64,000 nt of DNA. Source: Roseovarius arcticus (GTDB lineage Bacteria; Pseudomonadota; Alphaproteobacteria; Rhodobacterales; Rhodobacteraceae). The notes under the pieces are model-generated. The model saw only the letters and a list, made by a program, of their open reading frames with translations, was not told where the DNA came from and did not search any database. How positions within the stretch are numbered: the stretch's first letter is position 1; the number at the start of each line of letters is the position of its first letter. The translations under genes were made by a program, and so were the position numbers. The stretch covers positions 1,054,001-1,118,000 of the forward strand of contig NZ_SZZN01000001.1 of NCBI RefSeq assembly GCF_006125015.1, given 5' to 3'. Shown piece by piece: positions 26,587 to 36,671 of the stretch.

Positions 26587-28770
26587 CTATCCCGCGAAAC
26601 GCTCGGCGAATGTGGTGCGGAAAAGATGGCTCAAGCTCTGTAGCGAGGCCTGAGCACCGCCCATTCGCACCTGATCACCGGTGAATTTGCCCACGCTGGA
26701 AATCGTCACGCCTGCGCGGGACGCTTCAATCATTAGCGCTTCGGCCTGATCAAAGTTACAGGCCACCAGATAGCGGCCCTGATCCTCGCCAAAGAGCGTA
26801 GCGGTGTCGGCGCTGTCCAGATGCACACCGACGCCCGCCGTCTCGGCCATTTCAAATGCGGCCAGCGCGAGGCCACCATCACTCAAATCGGTGCAGGCGC
26901 GTATCAGCGCGTGATTGGCGCGGATGAACTCGCCATTGCGCTTTTCCTCAGCCAGATCGACGGGGGGCGCATCGCCCTCAATACGGCTGAACACTTCGGC
27001 GAGCAGCGCCGACTGACCCAAGTGGCCGCGCGTCTCGCCAATAAGCAGTAGGGCGTGGCCCTCGCGCGCGCAGCCGATGATCGCGTCGTCTTCGTGCGCA
27101 ATCAGGCCGACGGCGCCGATAGTGGGCGTGGGCAAGATCGCTGCGCCGTCGGTCTCGTTATAAAGCGACACGTTGCCCGATACGATTGGCATATCAAGGG
27201 CTGCAACAGCCTCGGCAATACCCTTGATCGCGAACACAAGCTGTCCCATTATTTCAGGCTTTTCGGGGTTTCCGAAATTCAGGTTATCCGTGCTTGCCAA
27301 TGGCTTGGCGCCCATAGCTGTCAGATTGCGATATGCTTCGGCCACCGCTTGCTTGCCACCCATTTCGGGATTCGCATGTACGTAGCGCGGGGTCACGTCC
27401 GAGGTGAAGGCGAGCAGTTTGTCGGTGCCGTGCACCCGGATCAGGCCACCGCCAAGGCCGGGGCCGCGGACGGTGTCGGCCATGACCATTGTGTCATACT
27501 GCTCATACACCCATTCGCGGCTGCAATAGTTGACGGACCCGATCAGCGCGCGCAACGCGTCGATAGGATCGATTTGCGGCACCGATGCGGGATCCAGCGC
27601 CTCAGGCGCGGGCGTTTCTACCCACGGGCGGTCGTATTCGGGCGCGGTCCCCGACAGTGCGGCCAGCGGCAGATCCGCTTTGACCGAATTGTGGTGCATG
27701 ATCAGGAAGCGGTCCTCGGCAATCGTCTCGCCTACAATCGCGAAGTCGAGATCCCATTTTTCGAAAACGGCGCGCGCTTCGGCCTCAAGCGACGGCTCTA
27801 GCACCATCAGCATGCGCTCTTGGCTCTCTGACAGCATCATCTCGTAGGCGGTCATGTTGGTTTCGCGCTGCGGCACGGCCTCCAGGTTAAGCCTGACACC
27901 AAGCCCGCCCTTGTCGCCCATTTCCACGGCCGAGCAGGTGAGGCCCGCCGCGCCCATATCTTGGATCGAGATAACCGCGCCCGTCGCCATCAGCTCCAGC
28001 GTGGCCTCCATCAGGCGCTTTTCGGTGAAGGGATCACCAACTTGCACGGTCGGGCGCTTGTCCTCAATCGTGTCGTCGAACTCCGCGCTGGCCATGGTTG
28101 CGCCGCCGACGCCATCGCGGCCTGTCTTTGCGCCGAGGTAGACTACAGGGCGGCCTACGCCCGAGGCGGCGGAGTAGAATATCTTGTCGGTATCGGCGAG
28201 GCCGGCCGCGAAGGCGTTGACCAGGCAATTGCCGTTATATGCGGGATCAAAGCGCAGCTCCCCACCCACAGTCGGCACGCCGAACGCGTTGCCATAACCG
28301 CCGATCCCCTCGACGACGCCATGCACTAGCTGGCGCGTTTTATGATGATCGGGCGCGCCGAAGCTGAGCGAATTCATCGCAGCGACTGGGCGCGCGCCCA
28401 TGGTGAAGACATCGCGCAGGATGCCGCCCACGCCCGTTGCCGCGCCTTGGTAAGGCTCAATATAGGAGGGGTGGTTGTGGCTCTCCATCTTGAACACCAC
28501 GCATTGGCCGTCGCCAATATCGACGATGCCGGCATTCTCGCCGGGACCGCAAATGACCTGCGGTCCCTCCGTTGGCAGGGTGCGCAGCCATTTCTTGGAA
28601 GACTTGTAGCTGCAATGCTCGTTCCACATGGCGGAAAAGATGCCCAGCTCGGTAAAGGTCGGCTCGCGCCCGATAATTTCAAGGATACGCTCATACTCGT
28701 CCGGCTTGAGCCCATGAGCGGCGATCAGATCGGGGGTGATGGCAGGCTCGTTCAAGTCGGGCTTGGTCAT
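26587..28770 (-). CDS. purL: Phosphoribosylformylglycinamidine synthase subunit II
   Basis: This 727-residue small-form PurL works with PurS and PurQ to convert FGAR to FGAM. The N-terminal part has [22 protein letters not shown] and [21 protein letters not shown], the first ATP-binding half; the second half has [16 protein letters not shown]. Length matches the PurSQL-type subunit. It begins close to the start of the divergent PLP-lyase gene, with about 145 bases between them. Confidence 0.96.
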   Translation of the reverse strand: MTKPDLNEPAITPDLIAAHGLKPDEYERILEIIGREPTFTELGIFSAMWNEHCSYKSSKKWLRTLPTEGPQVICGPGENAGIVDIGDGQCVVFKMESHNHPSYIEPYQGAATGVGGILRDVFTMGARPVAAMNSLSFGAPDHHKTRQLVHGVVEGIGGYGNAFGVPTVGGELRFDPAYNGNCLVNAFAAGLADTDKIFYSAASGVGRPVVYLGAKTGRDGVGGATMASAEFDDTIEDKRPTVQVGDPFTEKRLMEATLELMATGAVISIQDMGAAGLTCSAVEMGDKGGLGVRLNLEAVPQRETNMTAYEMMLSESQERMLMVLEPSLEAEARAVFEKWDLDFAIVGETIAEDRFLIMHHNSVKADLPLAALSGTAPEYDRPWVETPAPEALDPASVPQIDPIDALRALIGSVNYCSREWVYEQYDTMVMADTVRGPGLGGGLIRVHGTDKLLAFTSDVTPRYVHANPEMGGKQAVAEAYRNLTAMGAKPLASTDNLNFGNPEKPEIMGQLVFAIKGIAEAVAALDMPIVSGNVSLYNETDGAAILPTPTIGAVGLIAHEDDAIIGCAREGHALLLIGETRGHLGQSALLAEVFSRIEGDAPPVDLAEEKRNGEFIRANHALIRACTDLSDGGLALAAFEMAETAGVGVHLDSADTATLFGEDQGRYLVACNFDQAEALMIEASRAGVTISSVGKFTGDQVRMGGAQASLQSLSHLFRTTFAERFAG

Positions 28771-28916
28771 TCTGCTAAGTCCTTCGGGCTGGTCTGGTCG
28801 GTATGGCTGGTCAGTATGTCCGGCGCCGCCTCTTTAAGCGATTGCGCGCGAGGGGGGAAGGGGGCCTTGACTGGCGCGTGCGGGCTGCGTCCTATGATCT
28901 GAGGGGGAAATGCATC

Positions 28917-29948
28917 ATGCAGATTTTGGATAACCCGTGGCGGGGCAGTGGCCTGCCGAATGGCGCACTGGATGATATCCCGTGGCCCAGCGTGGATGCG
29001 GATGCGCCGCGCGCGTTGCTTGCTCTGTGCCCGGCAGCTGGGGCGTCGCCGCTGGTCGTGGCCGGCGGATTTAACCCGACAGTCTGGGTTAAGGACGAGC
29101 GCGGGCGCATGAATTTGGGTAGTTTCAAGGCGTTAGGGGCGGCTTATGTTATTGCGCATGAGGCGCGCCAAGCGGGCGGCGAGGATGTAAGGCCCGCCCT
29201 GATGGGGCGCACCTATGTGACCGCCAGCGCGGGTAATCATGGGCTGTCGGTGGCGGCGGGCGCGGCCGTTTTTGGCGCAAAAGCGGTGATTTATCTGGCG
29301 GACCCGGTGCCCGAGGGTTTTGCGGACCGCTTGGGCGCGCGCGGCGCCGAGGTGGTGCGCGCAGGCGCGCATTACGAGGCCAGCATGGAGGCGGCGCAGA
29401 CCGCAGCGAGGGAAAATGGCTGGACGCTGCTGTCGGACAGCTCTTGGCCCGGTTACACCGAACTGCCGCACCGGTTGATGGAGGGCTATCTGGCCATGGC
29501 TGCCGAGGCGGCAGAGCAAGTCCCGGATGTGCCGACTCATATTATATTGCAAGCCGGGGTTGGCGGGTTGGCAGGCGCGTGCGCCGCACTTTTCCGCGAG
29601 ATTTGGGGGGATGCGCCACAGATCATCGTGGTGGAGCCTGAGGCAGCGCCCGCGCTTTATGCCTCCATCAAGGCAGGCGAGTTTGTATCAACGAACGGGC
29701 CAGTGTCGAACATGGGCCGCCTTGATTGCAAGGAGCCATCCTTGATCGCGCTAAAGGGGCTGGCGCGCGATGCGGATGCGTTTGCGCTGCTGTCGGATGC
29801 CGAGGCGTCGGCGCCGCTAAATGAGTTGGAGGCGATCGACCTCGCCACCTCCGAATCGGGGGGCGCGGGGCTGGCGATGTTGTGGCATCTGGACCTGACA
29901 GCCGAGGATCGCGTGCTGTGCATCCTCAGCGAGGGCCCGGCGGAGTGA
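28917..29948 (+). CDS. PLP-dependent lyase, diaminopropionate ammonia-lyase-like
   Basis: This 343-residue fold-type II PLP enzyme has the Schiff-base lysine K71 in NLGSFKALGAAY, the substrate loop TASAGNHGLS, and the glycine-rich phosphate loop QAGVGGLAGA. LSDSSWPGYTELPHRLMEGY closely resembles the diaminopropionate ammonia-lyase group. Related enzymes act on threonine, serine or hydroxyaspartate, so the substrate is uncertain. GAGGGGGA precedes the ATG. Its stop overlaps the next gene (GTGA), giving a coupled pair with an M24 peptidase. Confidence 0.82.
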   Translation: MQILDNPWRGSGLPNGALDDIPWPSVDADAPRALLALCPAAGASPLVVAGGFNPTVWVKDERGRMNLGSFKALGAAYVIAHEARQAGGEDVRPALMGRTYVTASAGNHGLSVAAGAAVFGAKAVIYLADPVPEGFADRLGARGAEVVRAGAHYEASMEAAQTAARENGWTLLSDSSWPGYTELPHRLMEGYLAMAAEAAEQVPDVPTHIILQAGVGGLAGACAALFREIWGDAPQIIVVEPEAAPALYASIKAGEFVSTNGPVSNMGRLDCKEPSLIALKGLARDADAFALLSDAEASAPLNELEAIDLATSESGGAGLAMLWHLDLTAEDRVLCILSEGPAE

Positions 29949-31075
29949 AGCGGGGCTTCGCTCTGACTGAGTATCGCACGCGGTTGGCCGCCGCTCAGGC
30001 GCACATGGACGCCGCCGGGTTGGGCGCGCTGCTGCTGACGACCGAGCCGGAGATTAGGTATTTCACCGGCTTTCTGACGCGCTTTTGGGAGAGCCCCAGC
30101 AGGCCGTGGTTCTTGGCGGTGCCAGTATCGGGCATGCCTATCGCGGTGATTCCCAGCATCGGTGCCAGCTTAATGGCGCAAACTTGGGTGCGCGATATTC
30201 GCGTCTGGCCCGCGCCCGACCCTGAGGATGACGGTATCACCCTTTTGGCCGCTACGCTGCGCGAGGTAGGCGGGCCTGTCGGCGTGCCGTCCGGGCCAGA
30301 GAGTTATCTGCGGATGCCGCTTGCGGCCTTTGCTGCGGTCAAAACGGCAAGCGAGCTGGAGTTTACTCACGACCACGCAATAGTTGCCGCCCTTCGCGCG
30401 ATCAAATCCGAGGCGGAAATCGCCAAGATTGCCCATGCCTGCGCTATCGGAGGCCGCGCGTTTGACCGGGTGCCTGAGATCGCCCGTGAGGGTGCATTGC
30501 TATCGTCGATATTCCGCGACTTCCAGCGTCTACTATTGGATGAGGGCGCGGATCTGGTTGCCTACATCGCGGGCGGTGCGGGGCCGGACGGGTATGGTGA
30601 TGTCATCTCGCCCGCCGGTGATATGCCTCTGGCGCGGGGCGACGTTCTGATGCTGGACACTGGTGCTGTCTGGGACGGATATTTCTGCGATTTTGACCGC
30701 AATTATGCCGTTGGTGCGGCATCCGGCAACGCGGCGCTAGCCCACGCGCAACTGGCCGAGGCGGTTCAGGCGGGGCTAGAGGCGGCAGTACCCGGCGCGC
30801 GTGCTTGCGACGTTTACACCGCCATGGCGGCGGTGACAGGCGCAGGCGCGGGATCTGGGCGGCTGGGCCACGGTCTGGGGATGCAACTAACCGAAGGTTT
30901 GTCGCTGATTCCGCAGGACCGAACAGAACTGCGCCCCGGCATGGTCATCACGCTGGAGCCGGGGGTGACGACCGGACCGGGCACCATCATGGTCGCGGAG
31001 GAGGATATCGTGATACGCGATGGCGGCGCGCAGTGGCTGACGCGGTTTGCGGGGCCAGAGCTACCCGTGATTTAA
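29945..31075 (+). CDS. M24 family metallopeptidase (Xaa-Pro aminopeptidase-like)
   Basis: This 376-residue protein has a creatinase-type N-terminal domain (about residues 1-135) and a pita-bread C-terminal domain. The five metal ligands are visible: the two aspartates of LMLDTGAVWDGYFCDFDRNY, the histidine of RLGHGLGMQ, and the glutamates of ITLEPGV and VAEEDIV. The start is a GTG inside the stop of the preceding PLP-lyase gene. Relatives hydrolyse proline peptides or small amidated amino acids such as ectoine derivatives. Coupling to an ammonia-lyase suggests release of an amino acid that the neighbour deaminates. Confidence 0.85.
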   Translation: MKRGFALTEYRTRLAAAQAHMDAAGLGALLLTTEPEIRYFTGFLTRFWESPSRPWFLAVPVSGMPIAVIPSIGASLMAQTWVRDIRVWPAPDPEDDGITLLAATLREVGGPVGVPSGPESYLRMPLAAFAAVKTASELEFTHDHAIVAALRAIKSEAEIAKIAHACAIGGRAFDRVPEIAREGALLSSIFRDFQRLLLDEGADLVAYIAGGAGPDGYGDVISPAGDMPLARGDVLMLDTGAVWDGYFCDFDRNYAVGAASGNAALAHAQLAEAVQAGLEAAVPGARACDVYTAMAAVTGAGAGSGRLGHGLGMQLTEGLSLIPQDRTELRPGMVITLEPGVTTGPGTIMVAEEDIVIRDGGAQWLTRFAGPELPVI

Positions 31076-31096
31076 GGATCGCTGTAGGCAGCGACT

Positions 31097-31114
31097 GGGC
31101 CTAGCGGCCCTTTT
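31097..31114 (+). terminator. Possible terminator of the PLP-lyase and peptidase pair
   Basis: GGGCC-TAGC-GGCCC followed by TTTT lies 22 bases after the peptidase stop. It overlaps the last codons of the convergent mazG, so part of the stem codes for the MazG C-terminus. The stem is only five pairs. Confidence 0.35.
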
Positions 31115-31916
31115 CCTCGGCCTTGGCGCGGTTCCAAAGGGCGTCCATTTCGGCCAGATCGCTCATCTCAGGTGTTTTGCCTTTCTCGGCCAGCAGTGCC
31201 TCAATCCGCTCGAATCGTCTTGTGAACTTGGCGTTTGCGCGGCGCAGGGCCGCCTCGGGATCAACCTTCATGCGCCGCGCAAGGTTTGCCATGACAAACA
31301 TCAGATCGCCGAACTCTTCTTCGGTGTGGTCCGGATCGCCGCTTGCCTCAGCCTCTACCAATTCGGCCATTTCCTCGGCCACTTTGTCCAGAACGCCGGT
31401 CATGTCGGGCCAGTCAAAGCCGACCCGCGCCGCGCGCTTCTGCAGCTTGGTCGCGCGCAGAAGGGCTGGCAGCCCCAATGCGACACCGTCAAGCGTGCCT
31501 GTTTGGGTCTGGCCCGCACGCTCGGCCGCCTTGATTGCCTCCCAATCGCGGGTCTGCTGCTGGGCGGTCTTGTCACGGCTTTCGCTACCGAAAACATGGG
31601 GGTGACGCGCGACCATTTTGTCTGCAACGCCATTTGCGACGGTGTCGAAGTCGAACAGGCCCTTATCGTCGGCAATCTGCGCGTGAAAGACGACCTGTAG
31701 CAGCAGATCGCCCAATTCGCCGGTCAAATCAGGCCAGTCAGCGCGCTGGATGGCGTCTGCGACCTCATACGCCTCCTCAATGGTGTAGGGCGCGATGGTG
31801 GCAAAATCCTGCTCGATATCCCACGGGCATCCGGTGGCAGGATCGCGTAGGGCGCGCATGATCGCCAAAAGGCGCGGCACGCCTCCCTTTGGGTCGTGGA
31901 TCAGGTCATCGGTCAT
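31101..31916 (-). CDS. mazG: Nucleoside triphosphate pyrophosphohydrolase MazG
   Basis: This 271-residue enzyme hydrolyses NTPs to NMP and pyrophosphate and removes abnormal nucleotides. It contains CPWDIEQDFATIAPYTIEEAYEVADAI and GELGDLLLQVVFHAQ, the EExxE and ExxD metal motifs of MazG, and a second MazG-like half (EFGDLMFVMANLAR). GGAGGT seven bases before the ATG at 31916 decides the start; an open extension upstream overlaps the divergent agmatinase region and is not conserved-looking. Confidence 0.93.
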   Translation of the reverse strand: MTDDLIHDPKGGVPRLLAIMRALRDPATGCPWDIEQDFATIAPYTIEEAYEVADAIQRADWPDLTGELGDLLLQVVFHAQIADDKGLFDFDTVANGVADKMVARHPHVFGSESRDKTAQQQTRDWEAIKAAERAGQTQTGTLDGVALGLPALLRATKLQKRAARVGFDWPDMTGVLDKVAEEMAELVEAEASGDPDHTEEEFGDLMFVMANLARRMKVDPEAALRRANAKFTRRFERIEALLAEKGKTPEMSDLAEMDALWNRAKAEEKGR

Positions 31917-32001
31917 CAATACCTCCATCAGGCGCAGCCTTGCATCCTGCCCGGTTTGTCTTACAGGGTAGGGGCAATGCGCAAGAGCGAAGGACAAGAT
32001 C

Positions 32002-32970
32002 ATGGGACTGGAAGACGCAAGCAGCACGGTTGACGAGGCATTTACGCGCGATGATAATCGCGGCCTCAGCTTTGAAAACACATTTGGCGGGGCAACGTCG
32101 TTCCTGCGGCGGCGCTATACCAAAGATCTGGCTGGCGTCGATGTGGCCGTGACGGGCGTTCCTTTCGATCAGGCGGTAACGAACCGGACCGGAACCCGCC
32201 TTGGCCCGCGCGCAATCCGCGAGGCCAGTGCGCTGCAGACTGCCGACACGCCATATGGCTGGGACTATGACGCGATGGAGGCGATGAATATCATCGATTA
32301 CGGCGACCTGGCATTCGACTACGCAATGGTGCCAGAGTTTCCCGGGCTGCTGACGGCACACATCAAGAAGATATTGGATGCGGGCGCCGCCAGTGTGGTG
32401 CTGGGCGGCGATCACTATATCAGCTTTCCGATCCTCAAGGCGTATGCAGAGAAGTATGGCCCGATGGCGCTGCTGCATTTCGATGCGCATACCGACACGT
32501 GGCAGGACGATAATTACGAGCGGATTGACCACGGCACCATGTTCTACAAAGCGATCAAGCTGGGGCTGATCGATCCGGCAAAGTCGGTGCAGGTTGGCAT
32601 CAGGACTACCGTACCCGACACGATGGGTATGAATATCATCGACGCGCGCGAAGTTCATGAGGGTGGCACCGCAGCGGCGGTGAAAAAGATCAAGGGTATC
32701 TTGGGCGATGCGCCAGTCTATCTGAGCTTTGATATCGATGCGCTTGACCCGGCCTATGCGCCCGGTACTGGCACGCCCGTCTGGGGCGGGCTGACCAGCG
32801 CGCAGGCGGCTATCATGCTGCGCGACTTGGCCGGAATCGACCTGAAGGGCGGTGATATCGTCGAGGTGTCGCCGCCTTTCGACAACACTGGTGCAACCGC
32901 GATTGCCGGGGCGCATGTGGCGACGAACATCATCTGCCTGCTGGGATGGAACGCCCATGGCAACGGCTGA
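32002..32970 (+). CDS. speB: Agmatinase (ureohydrolase family)
   Basis: This 322-residue binuclear manganese enzyme hydrolyses agmatine to putrescine and urea. Metal ligands are H138 in LGGDHY, the DAHTD cluster (D161, H163, D165) and SFDIDALDPAYAPGTGTP near 243. The substrate loop GVPFDQAVTNRTGTRLGPRAIREAS is agmatinase-like, but closely related guanidinobutyrase cannot be excluded. It is divergent from mazG and followed by a DUF1499 gene. Confidence 0.9.
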   Translation: MGLEDASSTVDEAFTRDDNRGLSFENTFGGATSFLRRRYTKDLAGVDVAVTGVPFDQAVTNRTGTRLGPRAIREASALQTADTPYGWDYDAMEAMNIIDYGDLAFDYAMVPEFPGLLTAHIKKILDAGAASVVLGGDHYISFPILKAYAEKYGPMALLHFDAHTDTWQDDNYERIDHGTMFYKAIKLGLIDPAKSVQVGIRTTVPDTMGMNIIDAREVHEGGTAAAVKKIKGILGDAPVYLSFDIDALDPAYAPGTGTPVWGGLTSAQAAIMLRDLAGIDLKGGDIVEVSPPFDNTGATAIAGAHVATNIICLLGWNAHGNG

Positions 32971-33012
32971 CTTGAATCTGAGTATCGCCCACCAAGATGA
33001 AATGGACGCGGC

Positions 33013-33411
33013 ATGAAATGGATTGGCCTGATTGTCCTGCTGGGGCTGGCTGGCCTTCTGGTTTGGATCAGGTTGGCACCCGACGATGTGGCGCGTTGGC
33101 ACGTATCGCCGGAGGCAACCGGGGATCGCGATATGGAGGGCGGCGTGATGCGCGCCGTGCCGGGCGATCTGGCCGCGCTGGATGCGATAATCAGGGCCGA
33201 GCCGCGCGCGCGCGTTCTGGCCGGGTCTGTGGATAGCGGAATGGTGACATATATCACACGCTCGAAGGTGATAGGATTTCCCGACTACACCACAGTGGAG
33301 CAACGCGGCGATACGCTCGCCCTCTATGCGCGGCTGCGGTACGGGAAGTCAGATATGGGGGTCAACAAGGCCCGCGTGGAGCGTTGGCTGGCTGCTCTGG
33401 GGCAGGGATGA
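33013..33411 (+). CDS. DUF1499 family protein
   Basis: This 132-residue protein has an N-terminal membrane anchor (about residues 3-19, IGLIVLLGLAGLLVWIR) and a DUF1499 body (VTYITRSKVIGFPDYTTVEQ, LALYARLRYGKSDMGVNKARVERWL). The function is unknown. No strong ribosome binding site precedes the ATG at 33013. Its 3' end overlaps a convergent gene for a small secreted protein by 63 bases. Confidence 0.82.
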   Translation: MKWIGLIVLLGLAGLLVWIRLAPDDVARWHVSPEATGDRDMEGGVMRAVPGDLAALDAIIRAEPRARVLAGSVDSGMVTYITRSKVIGFPDYTTVEQRGDTLALYARLRYGKSDMGVNKARVERWLAALGQG

Positions 33412-33633
33412 GCTAAGGCAACCGTCGGTGATCTTGCGCCACATCGGCACGTTCAGCGACATTTGGCACTGCGCCATGAATGTCTTGCCGTCCACATTGA
33501 GGCACGTCATTTCGCCCAGCTCAATGCGGCTGCCCGTCTTGTCGGTACAGTAGCAGTCGATCACCTTGTCGCCCATCATACTATCGGCCAAAGCCGGGCT
33601 GGTGATCAGTGAAAGGGCAATGAGGATACGCAT
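33349..33633 (-). CDS. Small secreted cysteine-containing protein, unknown function
   Basis: This 94-residue protein has a signal peptide (MRILIALSLITSPALA, cleavage after residue 16) and a short mature domain with four cysteines, in CYC, TCLN, AQC and GC contexts, and FMAQCQMSLNVPMWR. Similar short periplasmic proteins occur in Rhodobacteraceae as far as I recall, without assigned function. The last 20 or so residues lie inside the convergent DUF1499 gene and may be a lineage-specific extension. Confidence 0.68.
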   Translation of the reverse strand: MRILIALSLITSPALADSMMGDKVIDCYCTDKTGSRIELGEMTCLNVDGKTFMAQCQMSLNVPMWRKITDGCLSSSLPQSSQPTLHAGLVDPHI

Positions 33634-33695
33634 GAGTTTATTCTATCACGAGCAGTGGTCTTGACCAAATCATTTGGATGGGGGACATGGGCGCT

Positions 33696-34745
33696 ATGAT
33701 CCCATTCGACAGATTAGTGCAGATTGTGCAGCGTTTCGAGTTTCTCGAGGCCAAGATGGCGCAAGGCGGTGGCGATATTGCCGCGCTGGGCCGTGAGTAT
33801 TCAGAATTGCGGCCAGTGGTTGAGGAAATCCGCCACTACAAGGCGCTACTAGAGGGGATAGATGGCGCGCGCGCCATGCTGGACGATCCCGAAATGCGCG
33901 AGTTGGCTAAGGACGAGTTGGAGGCACTGGAAGAGCAGCAACCGCGCATCGAGGCGGCGTTGCAGTTAAGCCTGTTGCCCAAGGATGCCGCCGACGCCCG
34001 CCCTGCCATGATTGAAATCAGGCCCGGCACCGGGGGCGAGGAGGCGGCGCTGTTCGCGAGCGATCTCTTGCGGATGTATCAGCGATACTCCGAGGCGCGC
34101 GGCTGGACGCTGGACATCGTAGAGATGAGCCAGACCGAGTTGGGCGGCATCAAAGAGGTTGTTGCGCACATTCAAGGTAACCACGTCTTTGCCCGGCTGA
34201 AATTCGAGAGCGGCGTGCACCGCGTGCAGCGCGTGCCAGAGACAGAAAGCGGCGGGCGCATCCACACCAGCGCGGCGACGGTTGCGGTTCTGCCAGAGGC
34301 CGAAGACGTGGATATCAAGATCGATGCGAACGATATACGCATCGACACGATGCGTGCCTCGGGCGCGGGCGGGCAGCATGTCAACACCACCGACTCGGCA
34401 GTGCGAATCACGCATATCCCCAGCGGTATCGTCGTAACCAGCAGCGAAAAATCGCAACATCGCAACCGCGAGATCGCGATGCAGGTATTGAAAACCCGGC
34501 TCTATGACGCGGAGCGGCAGCGTGTCGATAACGAACGCAGCGCCGACCGCGCGGCGCAGGTAGGTAGCGGTGATCGCAGCGAGCGGATACGAACCTACAA
34601 TTTCCCTCAGGGGCGGATGACGGACCACCGGATTAACCTGACACTCTATAAGCTCGATCAGGTGATGCAGGGCGATCTGGATGAGGTTATCGACGCGCTG
34701 ACCGCTGATGCGCAAGCCCGAATGCTGGCCGAGATGGGGGCATGA
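33696..34745 (+). CDS. prfA: Peptide chain release factor 1
   Basis: This 349-residue factor reads UAA and UAG. It has the RF1 head [18 protein letters not shown], the GGQ motif near residue 226 ([18 protein letters not shown]) that triggers peptide release, and [15 protein letters not shown] at the C-terminus. Three in-frame ATGs lie at 33678, 33687 and 33696; the last gives the usual family start and has GGGGGA at normal distance. It overlaps prmC by four bases, which methylates the GGQ glutamine. Confidence 0.96.
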   Translation: MIPFDRLVQIVQRFEFLEAKMAQGGGDIAALGREYSELRPVVEEIRHYKALLEGIDGARAMLDDPEMRELAKDELEALEEQQPRIEAALQLSLLPKDAADARPAMIEIRPGTGGEEAALFASDLLRMYQRYSEARGWTLDIVEMSQTELGGIKEVVAHIQGNHVFARLKFESGVHRVQRVPETESGGRIHTSAATVAVLPEAEDVDIKIDANDIRIDTMRASGAGGQHVNTTDSAVRITHIPSGIVVTSSEKSQHRNREIAMQVLKTRLYDAERQRVDNERSADRAAQVGSGDRSERIRTYNFPQGRMTDHRINLTLYKLDQVMQGDLDEVIDALTADAQARMLAEMGA

Positions 34746-35578
34746 CATGCCGACTCGCCGATCTGGCCCGCGATGGGACAGCTCGGCTGGAGGCTGCCGG
34801 GATACATAACCCGGCGCGCGAGGCGCGGCTGCTGCTGGCGCATGTATCAGGACTGAGCGCGGCGCGGTTGGGCGCCGAGATGGACGAGGTTGCCGGGCCG
34901 GATGTGGTATGCAGAATGGACAAGGCAGTCGCGCGCCGATGCGCGCGTGAGCCAATGTCGCATATCATCGGCAAGCGGCTGTTCTACAAGCATGAATTTC
35001 AGGTGACGCCCGACGTTCTCGACCCCCGGCCAGAAACCGAAGCACTGGTTCTGGCGGCGCTGGAGTTCCCTTGGGCGAGCGTGTTGGATCTTGGCACGGG
35101 GTCCGGGGCGATTATTCTATCCCTCTTGGCCGAGCGTGCGAAGGCGGCAGGCACGGCCACTGATCTGTCGCCTGCAGCGCTGGGCGTGGCGCGGGCCAAT
35201 GCCGAGGCATTGGGGCTGGCGGCGCGCTGTGACATGATCCAGTCCGACTGGTTTGCCAGTGTCGCCGGGTGCTTTGATTTGATCGTGTCGAATCCGCCCT
35301 ATATTGCTGAGGACGAGATGCCGGATCTTGGCCCAGAGCTATCGTTCGAGCCGCGTATCGCGCTGACGGATGGTGCAGATGGGCTGACGGCATATCGCGC
35401 GATTTGCACTGGTGCGGGGGCGCATTTGGTACCGGGCGGCTGGCTGATGGTAGAAATCGGGTTGCAGCAGGGGCCGGGTGTGGCCGCGCTGATGCGGCAC
35501 GCTGGGCTGGTAGATGTCCGAATCTTGCCCGATCTGGATGGCCGCGATCGCGTGGTACAAGGGCGTGCCTCGGTGTGA
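34742..35578 (+). CDS. prmC: Release factor glutamine methyltransferase
   Basis: This 278-residue SAM-dependent enzyme methylates the glutamine of the GGQ motif in release factors. The N-terminal helical substrate domain (about 1-80) is followed by [16 protein letters not shown] (SAM site) and the catalytic NPPY at about 184-187. The DPRPETE segment binds the substrate. It is coupled to prfA by an ATGA overlap. Confidence 0.95.
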   Translation: MTCRLADLARDGTARLEAAGIHNPAREARLLLAHVSGLSAARLGAEMDEVAGPDVVCRMDKAVARRCAREPMSHIIGKRLFYKHEFQVTPDVLDPRPETEALVLAALEFPWASVLDLGTGSGAIILSLLAERAKAAGTATDLSPAALGVARANAEALGLAARCDMIQSDWFASVAGCFDLIVSNPPYIAEDEMPDLGPELSFEPRIALTDGADGLTAYRAICTGAGAHLVPGGWLMVEIGLQQGPGVAALMRHAGLVDVRILPDLDGRDRVVQGRASV

Positions 35579-35822
35579 CAAGTGTGCCCAGATCCCGCGA
35601 TAATCTACGTTTTGGCGAATAATGATGAGTTATTGCAGCTTTTCCCTTGTGTGAATGGGCCGGGCGTGATTACTGAAATTTGTCGTAGCGGTGGATACCT
35701 TTCTTTGGGTGGTCCCGCAGGACGCCAAGCCAACATAACCGAACCCGGTTTCATGCATTTCGGCGCATCGGGCGCCTCTCGGGTTTACCACGGTTCTAAA
35801 AACAAGGCTGGACAGCAGAAAC

Positions 35823-36500
35823 ATGAGATCATCGAAGTCACGTTCGCGCAACAAGTCGAACAGAAATCGCCCCAATACGGTCGGCAATGTCGTGAACCGC
35901 GTGTTCGACAGCTCTGGCCCCGAGGGCAAAGTGCGCGGCACGCCGCAGCAGATCATCGAGAAATATAATCAGCTGGCACGTGATGCTCAGCTGTCGAATG
36001 ATCGCGTCGCAACCGAGAATTTCCAGCAGCACGCTGAGCATTACCTGCGACTTTTGGGCGAAGCCCAGAAGGAGATGGACGCCAAGCGCGAGCAGCAGGA
36101 ACGCGAAAACCGGGATCGCCAGGTCGACCGTGATCGTGCGCAGCAGAATGATGACCGCTCGCAGCAAGGCAACGGCGGCCATGACGCCGGGGGAAGCTCG
36201 CAGCCGGACGTTCAGGACACACACAGCCACAGCGAGGCCAGCACGCTGGTCGAAACGCCTGAGGGCGATTCCGCGCCCAAGCAGCGCACGCCGCGCAAAC
36301 CGCGCCACAAGCCGCAACCTGAAGGCGAGACCCAAACTGGCGGTCCATCCGATAATGGCCCGCAAGACAGCCAACCTGAACAAGCCAAACCCCGTCCGCG
36401 CCGCCCGCGCAAGCCCAAGGCAGACCCGTCTCAGGCAGACCAGCAACAGACGGAGCGCAGCGAGGGCGATAACGGAAATAGCGAAACGGCGGCCGAGTAA
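35823..36500 (+). CDS. DUF4167 domain protein
   Basis: This 225-residue protein has an ordered N-terminal part with RNRPNTVGNVVNRVFDSSGP and VRGTPQQIIEKYNQLARDAQ (about 15-70), the DUF4167 domain found in alphaproteobacteria next to prmC. After about residue 90 it is a long low-complexity tail rich in Q, N, D, R and P, probably disordered and nucleic-acid binding. The function is not established. The 244 bases between prmC and this gene hold no recognisable gene and probably contain its promoter. Confidence 0.88.
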   Translation: MRSSKSRSRNKSNRNRPNTVGNVVNRVFDSSGPEGKVRGTPQQIIEKYNQLARDAQLSNDRVATENFQQHAEHYLRLLGEAQKEMDAKREQQERENRDRQVDRDRAQQNDDRSQQGNGGHDAGGSSQPDVQDTHSHSEASTLVETPEGDSAPKQRTPRKPRHKPQPEGETQTGGPSDNGPQDSQPEQAKPRPRRPRKPKADPSQADQQQTERSEGDNGNSETAAE

Positions 36501-36547
36501 GGACGCGCTGCATTGATGCTACGATTATTGCGCTTTTGATAATGTAG

Positions 36548-36589
36548 AAACCGGGTCGGGCAATATGCTTGCGCCCGGTTTTTTCATTT
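36548..36589 (+). terminator. Rho-independent terminator of the DUF4167 gene
   Basis: AACCGGGT pairs with GCCCGGTT (one GU pair), with a nested GCAA/TTGC stem in the loop region, followed by TTTTTTCATTTTT. It lies about 48 bases after the stop codon. Confidence 0.8.
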
Positions 36590-36671
36590 TTGCCTGTAAA
36601 CGTGACGCCGGCACTGGTTCGGCCCGCGCTGACGCCCAGTCCGCCGCGTTGTTTATCAGCGACGATTCCGG

